From a virus: DNA of 64,000 nucleotides. The position numbers were made by a program, and so were the translations under genes. The notes under the pieces were generated by a model. That model saw nothing but the letters and a program-made list of their open reading frames with translations, was not told the DNA's origin and did no database searches. How positions within the stretch are numbered: the first letter of the stretch is position 1; the number at the start of each line of letters is the position of its first letter. Below are positions 35,791 through 45,589 of the stretch, piece after piece. The stretch spans positions 62,001 to 126,000 of the IMG/VR virus record IMGVR_UViG_3300036832_001373. One strand, written 5' to 3'.

Positions 35791-38700
35791 TTAGTAACCA
35801 GTACATTTATAACTGATAATATCACTTGCTGCAGCGTTAACTGAACGAACTGTGAGTGTAGCTGAGGTCGTAGTTGATGCAGTCTGTTGGAGAACCACTC
35901 CAGTAGTTGTCATATCATTTCCGTTACATGCGTATCCATTAGGAGCTGCAAGAAGTGAGGAAAGAATAATAGTTGAGGCTATGTTGCAGGCAGCTGTAGA
36001 GGTCCAAGTTCCTGCAGAAGAACTTCCAACGACTGTTACTCCTGTTGTACAGGTTCCAGTAGTCCCGACTGGAGCGGGATCGCTCATTGACTGAGCTACA
36101 ACCCAATTATTATTCGAATTACAAACAGCTGTCACTTTGTTTGTACCACCTCCAGCCACAACTGCTCCTAGAGCAGCAACTGTACTATCATTGATAGTAG
36201 CTCTTAGTCCTAGGTAATTTCCCCCAAAACAACCTGGCACTGCTGAGAACGCACTACCGTTATCACTCCAAGCAATTTGGACAAGCCATTGATTAACTCC
36301 ACTACAAACTGCTTGAACCCAATTTGAACCTCCTCCAGCTACGATAGTCCCTGGAACAATCGTTGTACTATCACTAACAACAGCTTGTAGCCCCACAGTA
36401 AAAGAACCGTTACATGTAGGGAGTGTAGAATACGCAACACCAGTACCTGACTCTATTCCAAGAATAGTTTTTATCCTACCATAGCCTATAGCTGGCAACG
36501 GTAGAATTGGCCAAGTCCCAGTTAACAAAGATGGTTGAGTTAGAGTTATAGTTGTTGATCCGACTGTATTTATTTTAGTACCTGGAGAAATTGGCCAATT
36601 AAAGTCTGGTTGAACATCACCTGCTAACTCAGTAACGGCATTTGCCCAAAAAGAGTCACCCACGTTAAAAGAGCCCGTTGGGTTGCCTCCTGTCGCTGGA
36701 TTTTTAATATTTGAAATAGTAGTTGATCCTTTTATGAAATCCCCAAAGAATAGTCTACCTGGAACCATCGTGTTAGTATGAACGAAATACGTATTCGGAT
36801 TTCCAGTTGGGAAATTTCCACTTGTTGCGCCACCTATAAAATTATTTCCTGTACAAGCACCAGTACTAGTATTTAGCTTCATATTATTCATTTGACGAGC
36901 AGTAAAAGTAACTGGACTTGTACCTGTTACACTTGTAATTACCCACGATGTTCCGGTATCAGAGTTGTACATCAAATCTCCAACACCAGCATTATAAATC
37001 TGATTGGCTGGATTAACGAATCCAGGGTCCATATTAAATGTTAGAACATCACATGAAGAAAACACTCCTGGTCCTGTTACAACCATTCCTCCTACAGCAC
37101 TTAAATCCTGAGCATTAGCTATCATTGGTCTTGCAGCAAAATTGACCTTATTACCTTCGTAATCTATTAAACCAGTCGTTGACTGAAGATACTGTATAGA
37201 ACTAGCAGTAAATGATAGATAATTCCCCATTTGTTGGAAACCAAGTGAAGTACCTCCACTAGATAACGCACTAGTAGTAGTTGGTGTCAACCAAGTTAGG
37301 TACTCATTAGGGGCTTGTGCTTGTACCATTCCAACATAAGTGTTACCTACAAATAATGATCCAGTAAAATTAACTGCCTGTTGCATAGCCATTGTTGGAA
37401 ATAGAGATGCAATATCTTGAGCACCACTCCAAGTTCCACCATCGATCTCCATATACGATCTTACACCAGCGGGTGTATGTAATACTGTCTGAATACGTCC
37501 CCAAGAATTTAGAGTACACTGTCTAAGAACTAGATTACTTCTCTGAGCAAATTCAATTAGTGCAGCTGGAGACACTCCAGTAGAGTGGTCATTGAAATTT
37601 AGATTACAATTCTCTAAGTGTACATCACCAGCAGGAGTTGCACCACCACCAAACGATCCAATTCTAACTAGTTGATCCGAGGTTATATCTTTACAATGGA
37701 TCCAACCTTGGACCTGCATAGCTCCAATTTGGAAGATTTGGTAGCTATTCTTAACATTTATATTGTCACACCAAGGAGTTAAATTACCTTGTTGTATACC
37801 AAAAGCATTATTAGAGATAACAGTAAAATTACCAAAAGCTGCAACATCTGTTATTCTGTTAGATCGAGACAGATCATGATTGATAGAAAAGCAGTAAGTA
37901 CTATACTTACACACAAAACCCTTAATGTATATTAAGTCACCACCATTATCAGAGTCAAAACTTCCTGGGTTAACGTTTGTACAAACTGCAAATCCTTCGC
38001 ATCGGATTTCCTCAACAGATATACCTGATGAATAGTTCTTATTGTATTGTGCCGTGCAAGGAGGAGAGTTGCATGTCCAAGATGGATAGCTTACAGGAGG
38101 ATACTGAGTTGTTTGACCTCCAGCTGTTCCACTTCCTGAATACGAATTAACACAGATTGCTCCGTAGGGAGAATATCGAGTTAGTCCTCCAGGATTCGAA
38201 CCGGTTGGAACTAAAGTTGGATCAAACCAACCAGCAGCCGTAGTAGGGTATGGAGGAGTTAAAGATGTCGAGCCAATATAACCTTTGTTTGCTCCAATGA
38301 TAGATATTCCTCGTATAGAAGAATTAAGAGCACCTTGAAAATTGAAAACACATCTATCAGTCTTAGTTGGCTTAAAGATAACTCCAGCTAGTAGATTGTC
38401 TGACATCATACGTCTATAGTTACAAGATGTAAAATTGATTGCAGTTTGTGATGGTATATCGTATCCATATCCAAGATGGATCGTATCAGAAGTAACATAA
38501 GCTCCATCATTGATACAAACAGTGTTAAAATGATACCTTAGAGCATAATCGATCGATAGCTGAATTACAGAAGTATCATCAGCAACACCATCCCCTATAG
38601 TACCAAACTGACATGTCCGAACTGGACTGGTGGCGTAGACTGGCTGCCAGAACGTACCGCCTTTATTAACTTCTCCAGGAACATTTGTTGCAGTAGTAGT

Positions 38701-39000
38701 ACCTTTCCTATAAGTCAGTGGACAAGCGTCTTTTGTCGTACCAGAGGTAACACCATTCATAGAAGCGATAGTTACATAACTAATACCATTAGGAGGAGCA
38801 ACAAAAGCAGATGGAGTATCGTAGACAACAGCATTACTAGCAGTACCAACTGATCCAAATGGAATAGGGCTAGGCTCAGCCGGACTAGCACCAGAGTTTC
38901 CACAAAGTGTATTAGGTGGAAATCGTCCAGTACATGTCTGTGCTGTAGCTGGTAAAGAAGCCAGCAGTAGAGCAATTAAACTAATTAGGACCTGTACCAT
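35791..39000 (-). CDS. Exported beta-helix fibre-like protein with signal peptide, 1069 aa
   Basis: Residues 1-20 ([18 protein letters not shown]) look like a Sec signal peptide, followed by a Cys-containing region. From ~140 to ~550 the pattern is a beta-helix ([34 protein letters not shown]), closely parallel to that of the tailspike downstream at 32184, so the two are paralogues with different N-termini. Two Cys-paired repeats ([18 protein letters not shown] and [17 protein letters not shown]) occur near the C-terminus. ATG 39000 is backed by GGAGGCG. A signal peptide would send it through the inner membrane, which is unexpected for a virion fibre; it could instead modify or shield the cell surface. 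Confidence 0.7.
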   Translation of the reverse strand: MVQVLISLIALLLASLPATAQTCTGRFPPNTLCGNSGASPAEPSPIPFGSVGTASNAVVYDTPSAFVAPPNGISYVTIASMNGVTSGTTKDACPLTYRKGTTTATNVPGEVNKGGTFWQPVYATSPVRTCQFGTIGDGVADDTSVIQLSIDYALRYHFNTVCINDGAYVTSDTIHLGYGYDIPSQTAINFTSCNYRRMMSDNLLAGVIFKPTKTDRCVFNFQGALNSSIRGISIIGANKGYIGSTSLTPPYPTTAAGWFDPTLVPTGSNPGGLTRYSPYGAICVNSYSGSGTAGGQTTQYPPVSYPSWTCNSPPCTAQYNKNYSSGISVEEIRCEGFAVCTNVNPGSFDSDNGGDLIYIKGFVCKYSTYCFSINHDLSRSNRITDVAAFGNFTVISNNAFGIQQGNLTPWCDNINVKNSYQIFQIGAMQVQGWIHCKDITSDQLVRIGSFGGGATPAGDVHLENCNLNFNDHSTGVSPAALIEFAQRSNLVLRQCTLNSWGRIQTVLHTPAGVRSYMEIDGGTWSGAQDIASLFPTMAMQQAVNFTGSLFVGNTYVGMVQAQAPNEYLTWLTPTTTSALSSGGTSLGFQQMGNYLSFTASSIQYLQSTTGLIDYEGNKVNFAARPMIANAQDLSAVGGMVVTGPGVFSSCDVLTFNMDPGFVNPANQIYNAGVGDLMYNSDTGTSWVITSVTGTSPVTFTARQMNNMKLNTSTGACTGNNFIGGATSGNFPTGNPNTYFVHTNTMVPGRLFFGDFIKGSTTISNIKNPATGGNPTGSFNVGDSFWANAVTELAGDVQPDFNWPISPGTKINTVGSTTITLTQPSLLTGTWPILPLPAIGYGRIKTILGIESGTGVAYSTLPTCNGSFTVGLQAVVSDSTTIVPGTIVAGGGSNWVQAVCSGVNQWLVQIAWSDNGSAFSAVPGCFGGNYLGLRATINDSTVAALGAVVAGGGTNKVTAVCNSNNNWVVAQSMSDPAPVGTTGTCTTGVTVVGSSSAGTWTSTAACNIASTIILSSLLAAPNGYACNGNDMTTTGVVLQQTASTTTSATLTVRSVNAAASDIISYKCTGY

Positions 39001-39986
39001 GCACCGCCTCCAGGCTTTGGGCTTACAATAACCCAGCCATAGTCATTACCAATAGTAATAGTTGAATCCCCATCACACTTCTCAGAAGAAGTAAATGCAA
39101 CCGTGATAGCTCCAGTACTAGCACTGCCTCGAAAGTCTTTAATCAACACTCCAACTGAGAAGGCCTCAGGAGCCATACTTGAAGCAAGTGGTAGTGTAAC
39201 TGTTGTAGGTGTTGTTGGTGGCGTGTTTACCAACACTCTCTGTACGTTCGTAGCAACTGTGTACGGTGAGGTAGTAATAGTTGCTTGGTTAAAATTGGAA
39301 CCAGGTCCAACTGGACCTGGAGGCCCTGAGGGTCCTGTAGGTCCTTGAGAACCTATAGGTCCTAGAGGTCCTGTAGCTCCTACCCCAGTTGGTCCCGTAG
39401 CCCCAGGAGGACCGAGAGGACCTTGAGATCCAAGAGCTCCTGTAGCTCCTTGAACTCCTGTAGGTCCTTGAGTTCCTAGAACTCCTGTTGATCCGGTAGA
39501 TCCTTGAGGTCCTAAAAGTCCTTGAACTCCTGTAGGTCCAGTTGATCCAGGTAAAGAAGGACCAGTAGGTCCAGTAGCTCCTTGAGTACTAGCTGTACCA
39601 GGAGGGCCAGTGGAGCCTGTAGCTCCTATAGTACTAGCTGGACCAGGAGGTCCAGTTGAGCCTGTAGCACCTAGAGAACCAGTTGCTCCAGAAATTCCTA
39701 CTCCTGTAGCTCCAGCAGGACCAGTAGGTCCAGTGGCTCCCTTATATTGTACTATACCTAAAGAGCCTGGAGGAACATAGGGACCAGTCGCCCCAGTAGC
39801 TCCCTGAACTACCCAGACACCAGGGGGAAGTGTACTTACAGTAGAAGGTATAGTAGTATAATCATTAGCAGTTATCCAATAGGTGTTACCATCGTCTGCA
39901 TGAATACCAACTTGGTAATCATTACTATTATAAAGAATAGTAGGAGCTTGTGTGCTAGTTAGATTTCTTAGAGTTGGTATGTTCAT
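38985..39986 (-). CDS. Collagen-like fibre protein with shared anchor, 333 aa
   Basis: Residues ~15-60 are the common anchor ([31 protein letters not shown]). Residues ~62-229 are nearly all Gly-X-Y repeats ([21 protein letters not shown]). The last ~100 residues are a small beta-rich head ending [16 protein letters not shown]. Probably a trimeric thin fibre. The gene overlaps the exported beta-helix gene by 16 bases and follows another collagen-like gene by 14. Confidence 0.78.
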   Translation of the reverse strand: MNIPTLRNLTSTQAPTILYNSNDYQVGIHADDGNTYWITANDYTTIPSTVSTLPPGVWVVQGATGATGPYVPPGSLGIVQYKGATGPTGPAGATGVGISGATGSLGATGSTGPPGPASTIGATGSTGPPGTASTQGATGPTGPSLPGSTGPTGVQGLLGPQGSTGSTGVLGTQGPTGVQGATGALGSQGPLGPPGATGPTGVGATGPLGPIGSQGPTGPSGPPGPVGPGSNFNQATITTSPYTVATNVQRVLVNTPPTTPTTVTLPLASSMAPEAFSVGVLIKDFRGSASTGAITVAFTSSEKCDGDSTITIGNDYGWVIVSPKPGGGAWYRS

Positions 39987-40000
39987 CTACCAAACCTCTA

Positions 40001-41299
40001 TCATAGAAGTTGCCAAGCAATTGTTGAGGTATCTGTAGTTGAAGATGATGTAACAGTAAAACTAGTTCCAACAGTACGACTTGAGACCCTCAACCATCCA
40101 GGCGTTCCACCATCTATCTGAGAAGTCAAGAATATATTAGAAGTAGATTGAACAGCAGTAGTGCTTACAACAGCAGTACCTCCAGACAATACAGCTGTTC
40201 CAATAGTACCGGAAGGTCCTGTAGCTCCTTGAGGACCAGTTGGGCCAGTTGCCCCTACTCCTGTAGCTCCTGTAGGTCCTCCAGACGGCCCCGTAGCTCC
40301 AGTTAAACCTGTTATTCCAGTCGCTCCTACCCCTGTAGCTCCTGTAGCTCCTATTCCAGTTGGCCCAGTAGCTCCAGTTGGACCTTGGACTCCTGTAGGT
40401 CCAGGAACTACAGACGACGCTCCAGTTGCTCCAGTTGGACCAGTACCTCCAAGAAAGCCAGTAGCCCCAGTAGCTCCAGCTCCAGTAGGTCCAGTAGCAC
40501 CAACTGGACCAGCAGGACCTATTGTAGTAGATGCTGCTCCAGTTGCTCCTGTAGCACCTACTCCAGCTGGTCCTGTAGCTCCAGTAGATCCAGCAATCGT
40601 AGAAGCAGCTCCTGTAGCTCCCGTAGGACCTACACCAGAGGGTCCAGTAGAACCTGTAGCTCCGACACCTCCCTGTAATCCTATAGGACCAATTAGACCT
40701 TGAGGCCCAATAGGACCTGTAGCTCCGGTTGATCCCTGAGTAGTAGCTGGACCTGGAGGTCCAGTAGCTCCAGTGGGTCCTAGTGGACCGGTAGCACCAG
40801 CACCAGTTGGACCAGTTGAACCCACTGGTCCCGGAGGACCGGGAGAACCAACCGGACCTATGGTACCACCAGGACCAGTAGCTCCTGTAGGACCAGTAGT
40901 CCCTACTCCAGTGGAACCTTTAGGACCAGTTGGACCTGTAGCCCCAGAAGATCCAAAAGGTCCAGTTGGACCATCAGGGCCTGTAGCTCCGGTAGCGCCA
41001 GCACCAGTTGGACCTGTAGCTCCAGAAGGACCAGGAGGTCCAGTAGCACCTATAGTATCAGCTGGACCAGGAGGTCCGGTAGCTCCAGTAGCTCCTGTGA
41101 AGAAAGGAGGTCCTGGACCTGTAGCACCGGTAGCTCCTGAGGGAGCATCGGCTATCCACACTCCAGTAGGGAGTGTAACTGAATCTACGGTAGCAGGTAT
41201 TACAGTGTAATCGTTAGCCTTAATCCAATATGTATTGCTGTCATCAGCAGTAACTCCAACTTGATAGTTATTACTATTATAGAGTACAGTTACATCCAT
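40001..41299 (-). CDS. Collagen-like fibre protein with shared anchor, 432 aa
   Basis: Residues 1-50 are the anchor ([36 protein letters not shown]). Residues ~50-366 are almost unbroken Gly-X-Y triplets, the longest collagen-like stretch in the window, rich in [10 protein letters not shown]. The C-terminal ~60 residues are Thr/Ser-rich and beta-like. Likely a trimeric stalk on the virion. Its repetitive DNA produces long meaningless open frames on the + strand. Confidence 0.78.
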   Translation of the reverse strand: MDVTVLYNSNNYQVGVTADDSNTYWIKANDYTVIPATVDSVTLPTGVWIADAPSGATGATGPGPPFFTGATGATGPPGPADTIGATGPPGPSGATGPTGAGATGATGPDGPTGPFGSSGATGPTGPKGSTGVGTTGPTGATGPGGTIGPVGSPGPPGPVGSTGPTGAGATGPLGPTGATGPPGPATTQGSTGATGPIGPQGLIGPIGLQGGVGATGSTGPSGVGPTGATGAASTIAGSTGATGPAGVGATGATGAASTTIGPAGPVGATGPTGAGATGATGFLGGTGPTGATGASSVVPGPTGVQGPTGATGPTGIGATGATGVGATGITGLTGATGPSGGPTGATGVGATGPTGPQGATGPSGTIGTAVLSGGTAVVSTTAVQSTSNIFLTSQIDGGTPGWLRVSSRTVGTSFTVTSSSTTDTSTIAWQLL

Positions 41300-41313
41300 A
41301 GTTTAGATCTCTA

Positions 41314-41658
41314 TTATCCAACGATCCAATTAGAGCCATCCCAGAAGACAGGTATTAGAGTGTTACCTCCTCCAACAACTGGAGAGCCAAAAACTGGACT
41401 TAAAGCATCAGTTACAAACATCTTAGTTGCAGTACAAAGTGTAGTTGGTAGATTAGCTACGAGTACTTTTGGAAACTTCACTCCATTCAAAAAGAATAGA
41501 TTTGATAGTTGTTGAAGAGTAATCCTATACGTAGTAAAGCCAGTATCACTAGTTGAGTCGACCTGATTAATAATGATATAATCAGGGAGAGTCGTTGTAG
41601 CAGCTACGTCAAGATCTGAGACCTTAAGAAGAGCAGTTGGATATGCAAGACAGGTCAT
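41314..41658 (-). CDS. Hypothetical fibre-tip-like protein, 114 aa
   Basis: Unknown protein with a C-terminal pattern (FVTDALSPVFGSPVVGGG, then VFWDGSNWIVG) that resembles the end of the collagen-like protein at 56344 and of many phage fibres. The N-terminal half has LKVSDLDVAAT and a strand-rich segment. It may form a small head or tip subunit for the adjacent collagen-like fibre. It overlaps the upstream gene by four bases. Confidence 0.6.
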   Translation of the reverse strand: MTCLAYPTALLKVSDLDVAATTTLPDYIIINQVDSTSDTGFTTYRITLQQLSNLFFLNGVKFPKVLVANLPTTLCTATKMFVTDALSPVFGSPVVGGGNTLIPVFWDGSNWIVG

Positions 41659-42479
41659 TTATTAGTCTCCAAAGGAACTTGCTCCTCTGTTGCTATAGCA
41701 TTAGTATTCTCATCAGTTAACACGTAAACATTATTATCCTTTATCGGAGTATTGCTATCAATTATTATACCTACAATCTTGTAAGTTGGAGGACAAACTG
41801 GGGACCTATAGTTAAGATCGATATGGTCTATGCGCTTAACAGGTTCAGACTCTCCTAGAATACATCTACATTCAAAAGGCACCATTATTGAGAGAAGAGA
41901 CCCTCTACCTTTCAGTCTATCTGGTAGACTTGGAATTTTATCGTATCTTGGATTACCTATCTCAATCCTATAAGGAGATTGGGTATGAAGAATTTGAGAG
42001 TCATAGTGATATAAAGTGGACTTTTCCCTGATACCTTTACGGTACAGTCCATCGAACAACATTTCCGTATATTCAACTTTAAAATCATATACTCTAAGAA
42101 CATACAAAAGGATAGCTGGAACTACAGTCATTTGCCATTTAGATTGAACTGGCTCTCTTATATTGTTTGGATGAGTTGATAAAGCTGGATCCCAAGGACG
42201 AAGAGCGTGATCATATGTACGTTCTACTACTTCAGTAGTACTTCTGGAGAAGTAGGCAAATGGTAGGGTAATATTTCCAATATTCTCAGGATGTCTTAGT
42301 TGATAAAGATACGAGGCATAGTCCAAATCGTCTCTAGGAGAATAAATTACTTGACTAGGATCAATCCATATAAAAGGAGAAATATAATTTAATAAGTCGT
42401 ACATACGATATTCTAGTTCACGATTTATCTCACTCAGAGTGCTTAAAGCATTATCTCCAGAACAGGGATCGTTTGTCAT
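41655..42479 (-). CDS. Virion/connector protein candidate, 274 aa
   Basis: A soluble protein with Tyr/Pro-rich sequence (NYISPFIWIDPSQVIYSPRDD; YGLYRKGIREKSTLY-like segments) and no catalytic motif. T4-like phages carry neck and tail-completion genes (gp14, gp15, gp3) near here, so this could be such a connector protein, but I see no decisive signature. It overlaps genes on both sides by four bases, so it is part of the structural operon. Confidence 0.6.
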   Translation of the reverse strand: MTNDPCSGDNALSTLSEINRELEYRMYDLLNYISPFIWIDPSQVIYSPRDDLDYASYLYQLRHPENIGNITLPFAYFSRSTTEVVERTYDHALRPWDPALSTHPNNIREPVQSKWQMTVVPAILLYVLRVYDFKVEYTEMLFDGLYRKGIREKSTLYHYDSQILHTQSPYRIEIGNPRYDKIPSLPDRLKGRGSLLSIMVPFECRCILGESEPVKRIDHIDLNYRSPVCPPTYKIVGIIIDSNTPIKDNNVYVLTDENTNAIATEEQVPLETNK

Positions 42480-42817
42480 TCTTGATTCGTATAGTCTCTA
42501 CTAAATGTGCCTTTAAAGCGTCTACCAGACAGATCATGTTTGTCTTTATTTCCGTACTTATCGTCATCATCCATAGAACCATCTCCGATACCAGTATCAG
42601 AAACGCCTCCAGCAGAGGAAGTAGCGTCTCCTACCCCTTGAGTTCCAGGTATTTTTGTAGGAGTACCAACAACAGTACTACGTTGAATAAAATCCTGTCC
42701 TTTATTGAAACTACCAGTTCTACTATTATCAGATTTAAAATTTAAAGTTGGAATTTTAGGATCAGCACTACCGATCCTAGCATCAACTAGAGCTCTGATT
42801 TTATCTATAGTACTCAT
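42476..42817 (-). CDS. Hypothetical protein, disordered and acidic, 113 aa
   Basis: After a short helical start (TIDKIRALVDARIGS) the protein is Gly/Ser/Thr-rich with a DDDD run near residue 87, and is probably unfolded alone. It overlaps the next structural gene by four bases. No function can be assigned; it may be a small virion or assembly protein. Confidence 0.6.
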   Translation of the reverse strand: MSTIDKIRALVDARIGSADPKIPTLNFKSDNSRTGSFNKGQDFIQRSTVVGTPTKIPGTQGVGDATSSAGGVSDTGIGDGSMDDDDKYGNKDKHDLSGRRFKGTFSRDYTNQE

Positions 42818-42828
42818 GAGACATTTCC

Positions 42829-43521
42829 TTAGGCTGGAAAAGGATGATTAAATCCGAAAGCACCTACTTGTGGTCTAAATGATAGCAACCATGCAATCTG
42901 ATGCCTATTAGTGTTACTATTAACGGTATTATAAGTTATGGAACTCCCATCAGAAATCAAATGACCTCCAGATAAGCCACAATATCCTCCAGCAACTATG
43001 ACTCCAGTAAAAGGAGGAATTAGCGTACTAGGAGTTGTAGTAACAACATCTCCAGTTCCTCTTGGATCTACAGCACAAAATCCTACTACAAGATCTCCTT
43101 TAGCAGGAGTGCCAGTTACTGAAACATTGTTAGTTGCACTAACTGGACCAGAAATCAAATTAGTTGGATCAGAAGATGTCTTAATTCCTGTAGCATAGAA
43201 TGCACTAACTGCTGTCCCTCTTCCAGAGCTACCTTTTGTATAAATTATAGTATCTCCTGCAACTAATGGATTAGAGTTCCATGCAATATAGACTGCTGCC
43301 CAACCATAAGTATTATTGTTATTATTAGCTGCGCTAACTTTCTTAAGAAAAGAATTAGCTGATTTAGAGTCAGCTACACTTCCTGAAGCTGTAGTGCTAT
43401 CTTCATTAACTCCTATACATATAAAACTTCCACTTGGAACTCCTCCTGTAGGTACAGTCACGCTAGTAGTAGCACCACTAACACTATTGCCAGTTCCTAT
43501 ATCAACAACCGTTATAGTCAT
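42829..43521 (-). CDS. Beta-rich fibre/decoration-like protein, 230 aa
   Basis: Ser/Thr/Gly-rich protein with alternating strands (VTVPTGGVPSGSFICIGV, GDLVVGFCAVDPRG) and no collagen repeats. The pattern resembles lectin-like or jelly-roll heads on phage fibres. It lies between a collagen-like gene and a small acidic protein, overlapping the former by four bases, which suggests it works with that fibre. Function inferred from location only. Confidence 0.6.
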   Translation of the reverse strand: MTITVVDIGTGNSVSGATTSVTVPTGGVPSGSFICIGVNEDSTTASGSVADSKSANSFLKKVSAANNNNNTYGWAAVYIAWNSNPLVAGDTIIYTKGSSGRGTAVSAFYATGIKTSSDPTNLISGPVSATNNVSVTGTPAKGDLVVGFCAVDPRGTGDVVTTTPSTLIPPFTGVIVAGGYCGLSGGHLISDGSSITYNTVNSNTNRHQIAWLLSFRPQVGAFGFNHPFPA

Positions 43522-44744
43522 TGTAAAGCTTTAACTATATACGTAGAAGTTCCGTTAATTCTTCTGACTGATACAATAAACTGATGGCCTGATACCGTAT
43601 CGAAAGCCTCACCTACATTGGCACTAACTGACCAGGAACCAGAAAAAGTTATAGCTCCGGCAGTTGAACCGTTAATCACCAGAATATCAGTTGAGCCATC
43701 TAAAGTTGGAGGAGTAAACGCGAACGCTCCATTACAATTTAGATACTGTAAAGGCCCGGATCCAGGATTTACAGTTAGAGTTCCAGCAGCTATATTTCCT
43801 ATGAAATAGGAAGTTATATTAACTCCGCCAGAATAAGTCTGATTTTGAGCTGTCAGGCTCATAGAGCCTGAAGCAGCAACTCCAGTTGCTCCAGCTGGAC
43901 CAGTAGGCCCAGTAGGTCCTATAGTAGCAGCTGGTCCAGGTGGTCCAGAAGGTCCAGTAGCTCCAGAAGATCCTTGAAGACCCTGAGCACCAGTTGGTCC
44001 AGCAAACCCTTGAGGTCCAGGACCACCTTGAGGACCTATGGCTCCAGCTGGACCAGCTGGACCTGTAGGTCCAGGAGCTCCAGCTCCAACTGGACCCTGA
44101 GTACCTTGAGGTCCTGTTGCTCCAGTAGCTCCCGTAACGCCAGAAGCTCCTCCTCCCTGAGGCCCTTGATTACCTTGAGGACCAGTTGCACCAGTAGGTC
44201 CTATAAATCCTTGAGCTCCAGTTGGACCAGGGACGGAGGGTCCAGTAGCTCCAGTTGCTCCTAGACCTCCCTGAATTCCACTTGCTCCAGTAGCACCTTG
44301 GGTAGTAGCCGTTCCAGGAGGCCCAGTAGCACCTTGAGGACCAGTAGCGCCAGGAAGAGAAGGACCAGTAGAGCCAGTTGCTCCTACAGTATTAGCAGCT
44401 CCAGGAGGTCCTTGAATACCTTGAGGACCAGCTAGTCCCTGAGGTCCTGTAGCTCCTTGAATACCTGAAGTTCCCTGAGACCCTGTAGCTCCTTTAGCAC
44501 CAGAAGATCCAGTAGCACCTATAGTAGTAGCAGGTCCAGGAGGACCTGTAGCTCCTACCGGACCAGTAGGACCAGTGGATCCTGGATCTCCACTTGGAAA
44601 TACCTTACTTGATATCGATCCTGCTGCTACATTTCCTTTCTGAAGTTCTTCATAAATAATATTTTGTATATCACCAACAGAGTAAAACTGTGATTGAGGA
44701 GGTGGAACAGTAGGACCAGAAGCACCAGAGGCACCGTTAGACAT
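43518..44744 (-). CDS. Collagen-like fibre protein, different N-terminus, 408 aa
   Basis: The first ~45 residues are unlike the other fibres (QFYSVGDIQNIIYEELQKG). Residues ~48-288 are Gly-X-Y repeats with more Gln and Pro ([27 protein letters not shown]). The C-terminal 120 residues are beta-rich (TVNPGSGPLQYLNCNGAF) with the small head expected of a trimeric fibre. The N-terminal difference suggests it attaches at another site than the three anchor-bearing fibres. Confidence 0.75.
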   Translation of the reverse strand: MSNGASGASGPTVPPPQSQFYSVGDIQNIIYEELQKGNVAAGSISSKVFPSGDPGSTGPTGPVGATGPPGPATTIGATGSSGAKGATGSQGTSGIQGATGPQGLAGPQGIQGPPGAANTVGATGSTGPSLPGATGPQGATGPPGTATTQGATGASGIQGGLGATGATGPSVPGPTGAQGFIGPTGATGPQGNQGPQGGGASGVTGATGATGPQGTQGPVGAGAPGPTGPAGPAGAIGPQGGPGPQGFAGPTGAQGLQGSSGATGPSGPPGPAATIGPTGPTGPAGATGVAASGSMSLTAQNQTYSGGVNITSYFIGNIAAGTLTVNPGSGPLQYLNCNGAFAFTPPTLDGSTDILVINGSTAGAITFSGSWSVSANVGEAFDTVSGHQFIVSVRRINGTSTYIVKALQ

Positions 44745-45227
44745 TTAAGATCCAATACTAAAGAAAGAGTGAGCTACTATATGTACGCATCCTTGAACTG
44801 CTATAGGCTCTCCACGCATAGGATTTAGGTGAGCTACTCTAGCATAGTGGCTTTCTATATGTTTTACTTCTGTACTGGAAACTTTCCACCACAACGATTG
44901 TGTAGTACCTTGGTTATTTCTAACTGCTATCAGTATAACTGATTCGTTTGGAATATAGTCCTTAACTTTAACTATAGCATCTAAAGGCAAGTTAGCTTCA
45001 TAGTTCTGACCTAGAATACTTATTACTTGATAATATCTATCATACTGAGGAACTATAGTAATATTGTCCTCAGTTCCGTAGTTAGAAATAAAATCCCCAT
45101 AGAAATCAATTTGATTTTCAACTATAGGTCTTCGTATCCTAGTGACAAGCCCCATCATATCTACGTTAACATCTCTGAGTTCAGCAAGGTATTCTGCAGA
45201 ACGATTAGCCAGAACTCTGAAATTCAT
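44745..45227 (-). CDS. Structural protein candidate, 160 aa
   Basis: A beta-rich protein (YYQVISILGQNYEANLPLDA, ESVILIAVRNNQG) of unknown family, positioned between neck/connector candidates and fibres. It resembles a tail or head completion protein in size, but no motif confirms it. Start at 45227 overlaps the upstream stop by four bases. Confidence 0.55.
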   Translation of the reverse strand: MNFRVLANRSAEYLAELRDVNVDMMGLVTRIRRPIVENQIDFYGDFISNYGTEDNITIVPQYDRYYQVISILGQNYEANLPLDAIVKVKDYIPNESVILIAVRNNQGTTQSLWWKVSSTEVKHIESHYARVAHLNPMRGEPIAVQGCVHIVAHSFFSIGS

Positions 45228-45520
45228 GTTTTCATTTTACCACAGTGAATACATTTTCCGTCTTTGTATTCATGATTGGTACACTCTTTTAGCTTAACAG
45301 ACTCAATTCCATACTTTTCGTTGTACCAATAAGTGGTTCCTTCTGGACATCCTTCCAAGAACCATTTGTTAGCAATCTGGTAGCGTTTATTAATATACTC
45401 ATTTATCGGAGTTTCGTCAAGATCTACTTTAATCTCCTCCAACTTGGAAAGAGATTTATAACGAATAACCGAGATTACCCTATTGTCTTCTTTCTCACAG
45501 ATGTAAGTTTCGAGCGTCAT
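45224..45520 (-). CDS. Hypothetical protein with C-terminal Cys knuckle, 98 aa
   Basis: Charged N-terminal ~75 residues followed by CTNHEYKDGKCIHCGKM, a Cys/His cluster that could bind zinc. Function unknown. Overlaps the next gene by four bases (ATGA). A 69-base gap separates it from the Cys-repeat protein upstream. Confidence 0.6.
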   Translation of the reverse strand: MTLETYICEKEDNRVISVIRYKSLSKLEEIKVDLDETPINEYINKRYQIANKWFLEGCPEGTTYWYNEKYGIESVKLKECTNHEYKDGKCIHCGKMKT

Positions 45521-45589
45521 AGTCGTTGTACTCCTACGTAAAGCAGAGTGGAGAATTGCCTGCTCTGCTATAGAGAGGTGGTATATAAT

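Noticed and set aside
38180-38215. GGTTCGAATCC on the - strand resembling a tRNA T-arm
   Set aside because: No matching acceptor, anticodon or D stems around it, and it lies inside a fibre coding region.
40385-41210. Long open frames on the + strand rich in Ser/Arg or Gly/Pro opposite collagen-like genes (also near 35029, 39103, 43974)
   Set aside because: They mirror repetitive Gly-X-Y codons on the - strand, have no ribosome-binding sites and no family likeness.
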